From positions 1 to 32,098 of the forward strand of contig JBFHIZ010000024.1 of NCBI GenBank assembly GCA_041596215.1: a stretch of 32,098 nucleotides of DNA. Direction: 5' to 3'. Under the pieces are notes generated by a model. The model made no database searches and was not told the origin of the DNA. It saw nothing but the letters and a program-made list of their open reading frames with translations. The position numbers were made by a program, and so were the translations under genes. This stretch comes from JBFHIZ01 sp041596215 (GTDB taxonomy: Bacteria > Bacillota > Clostridia > Lachnospirales > Lachnospiraceae). This document shows, in pieces, positions 31,275 through 32,098 of the stretch (positions are counted from its first letter, which is position 1; every line of letters starts with the position of its first letter).

Positions 31275-32098
31275 ATGCTGGATTTTAGAATTGAAACTTT
31301 TTTACATGTATGTAAAACAATGAACTATACCAAAACTGCGGAAGCACTTAACATTACACAACCAGGTGTTTCACAACATATAAAACATCTAGAGACTTAT
31401 TACAATGACAAACTATTTACCTACAAAAACAAAAAACTTGCCTTAACAAAAGCTGGCATTTCATTGCGAGATGCTATGATTTCTATAAAAAATGATAACA
31501 TGCATTTAAAAAACATGATTCTTGAATCTGCTACGGGTGAAAAAAAATTAACATTTGGAGCAACTCGTACCATTGGTGATTTTTATTTACCCAAAAAATT
31601 AATTCATTATACACAAAACCATCCACTTTTACGTTTGAATTTTACCATTCGAAATACCAAGGAACTATTAACCTTACTTGAAGATGGCAAAATTGATTTT
31701 GCACTTGTTGAAGGATATTTCAAAAAAAGCAGCTACGAATCAAGAGTTCTTTCCAAAGAAAAATATATTCTTGTTTGCGCAGCGGATTACCCATTAAATA
31801 CTATTAAGGATTTAAAAGAATTACTTTCACATCATTTATTACTACGAGAAGATGGCTCCGGTACAAAAGAAATATTAGAACGATTTCTATTAGAACATGG
31901 GTATCATTTTACAGATTTTAAAAATCTATCCGTTATAAATAGTATCCATTTTATAAAACAATTTGTGCTTTCTGGCTATGGAATTACTTTTCTGTATGAA
32001 GTTGCTGTACAAGAAGAAATCCAAAAAGGTACCATGAAGGTTGTTCCCATTGAAGGATTTGATTTATATCATGAATTCAATTATATTTGGCGCAAAAA
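31275..32098 (+). CDS. LysR-family transcriptional regulator (C-terminus beyond window)
   Basis: Starts at the ATG at 31275, 5 nt after AAGGAG, and is open to the window end; 274 residues are visible, so only the last few dozen are missing at most. Residues 1-60 form the winged helix-turn-helix (FLHVCKTMNYTKTAEALNITQPGVSQHIKHLE). The substrate-binding domain follows (LTFGATRTIGDFYLPKKLI, GKIDFALVEGYF, LLLREDGSGTKEILERF, SGYGITFLYE). It resembles the CysL/YeiE branch found next to YeiH-type genes. It is divergent from the yeiH-type gene and probably controls it and itself. Confidence 0.92.
   Translation, partial: MLDFRIETFLHVCKTMNYTKTAEALNITQPGVSQHIKHLETYYNDKLFTYKNKKLALTKAGISLRDAMISIKNDNMHLKNMILESATGEKKLTFGATRTIGDFYLPKKLIHYTQNHPLLRLNFTIRNTKELLTLLEDGKIDFALVEGYFKKSSYESRVLSKEKYILVCAADYPLNTIKDLKELLSHHLLLREDGSGTKEILERFLLEHGYHFTDFKNLSVINSIHFIKQFVLSGYGITFLYEVAVQEEIQKGTMKVVPIEGFDLYHEFNYIWRK

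Overview
The window reads as a low-GC, anaerobic Gram-positive chromosome, most likely a clostridial Bacillota of the Lachnospirales type. Evidence: AT-rich DNA, strong AGGAGG ribosome sites, many lipoproteins with Gram-positive lipoboxes, a clostridial-type 4-hydroxybutyrate dehydrogenase start, and a YesN/YesM-type two-component pair. No rRNA, tRNA, insertion sequence, phage gene or CRISPR array was seen. Most genes lie on the minus strand; the plus-strand genes are pucR, a small conserved unknown, the hxlR regulator and a LysR regulator cut by the window end.

1-6.1 kb: an apparent omega-amino-acid (GABA-like) uptake and fermentation operon on the minus strand, in the order ABC ATPase, permease, binding lipoprotein, 4-aminobutyrate aminotransferase, 4-hydroxybutyrate dehydrogenase (cut by the window edge). 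Upstream are a cytidylate-kinase-like gene and a divergent PucR-type activator. 6.1-10 kb: xylose isomerase downstream of an AraC-type response regulator and a Cache-type histidine kinase.

10.1-12.7 kb: an extracytoplasmic methionine sulfoxide repair relay: CcdA-type membrane thiol transporter, a thioredoxin-fold lipoprotein with a CSIC site, and an MsrA-MsrB fusion lipoprotein. 12.9-14.7 kb: a small conserved unknown gene that converges on, and overlaps by 8 nt, a DEAD-box RNA helicase.

14.9-22.9 kb: the centre of interest, a flavin-based extracellular electron transfer (EET) locus of the kind described in Listeria. It holds eetB, eetA, fmnB (ApbE flavin transferase), pplA (two FMN-bind repeats), dmkA and dmkB (demethylmenaquinone side chain), and ndh2 (type II NADH dehydrogenase with a C-terminal DoxX-like membrane domain). 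Electrons should pass from NADH through Ndh2 to demethylmenaquinone and on to the flavinylated lipoprotein PplA outside the cell. Next to ndh2 is a divergent HxlR-family regulator with a cysteine-rich N-terminus. The shared intergenic region carries GTATAC/GTATGATA-type inverted repeats overlapping both predicted promoters.

22.9-32.1 kb: an iron/corrinoid-type ABC importer operon led by a methyltransferase; a CsoR-type metal sensor with a His-rich tail downstream of a Ca2+-type P-type ATPase; and a YeiH-family transporter divergent from a LysR regulator, with a 12-bp perfect inverted repeat between them.

All functions are assigned from motifs read by eye. Regulatory sites and substrates are inferences unless stated otherwise.
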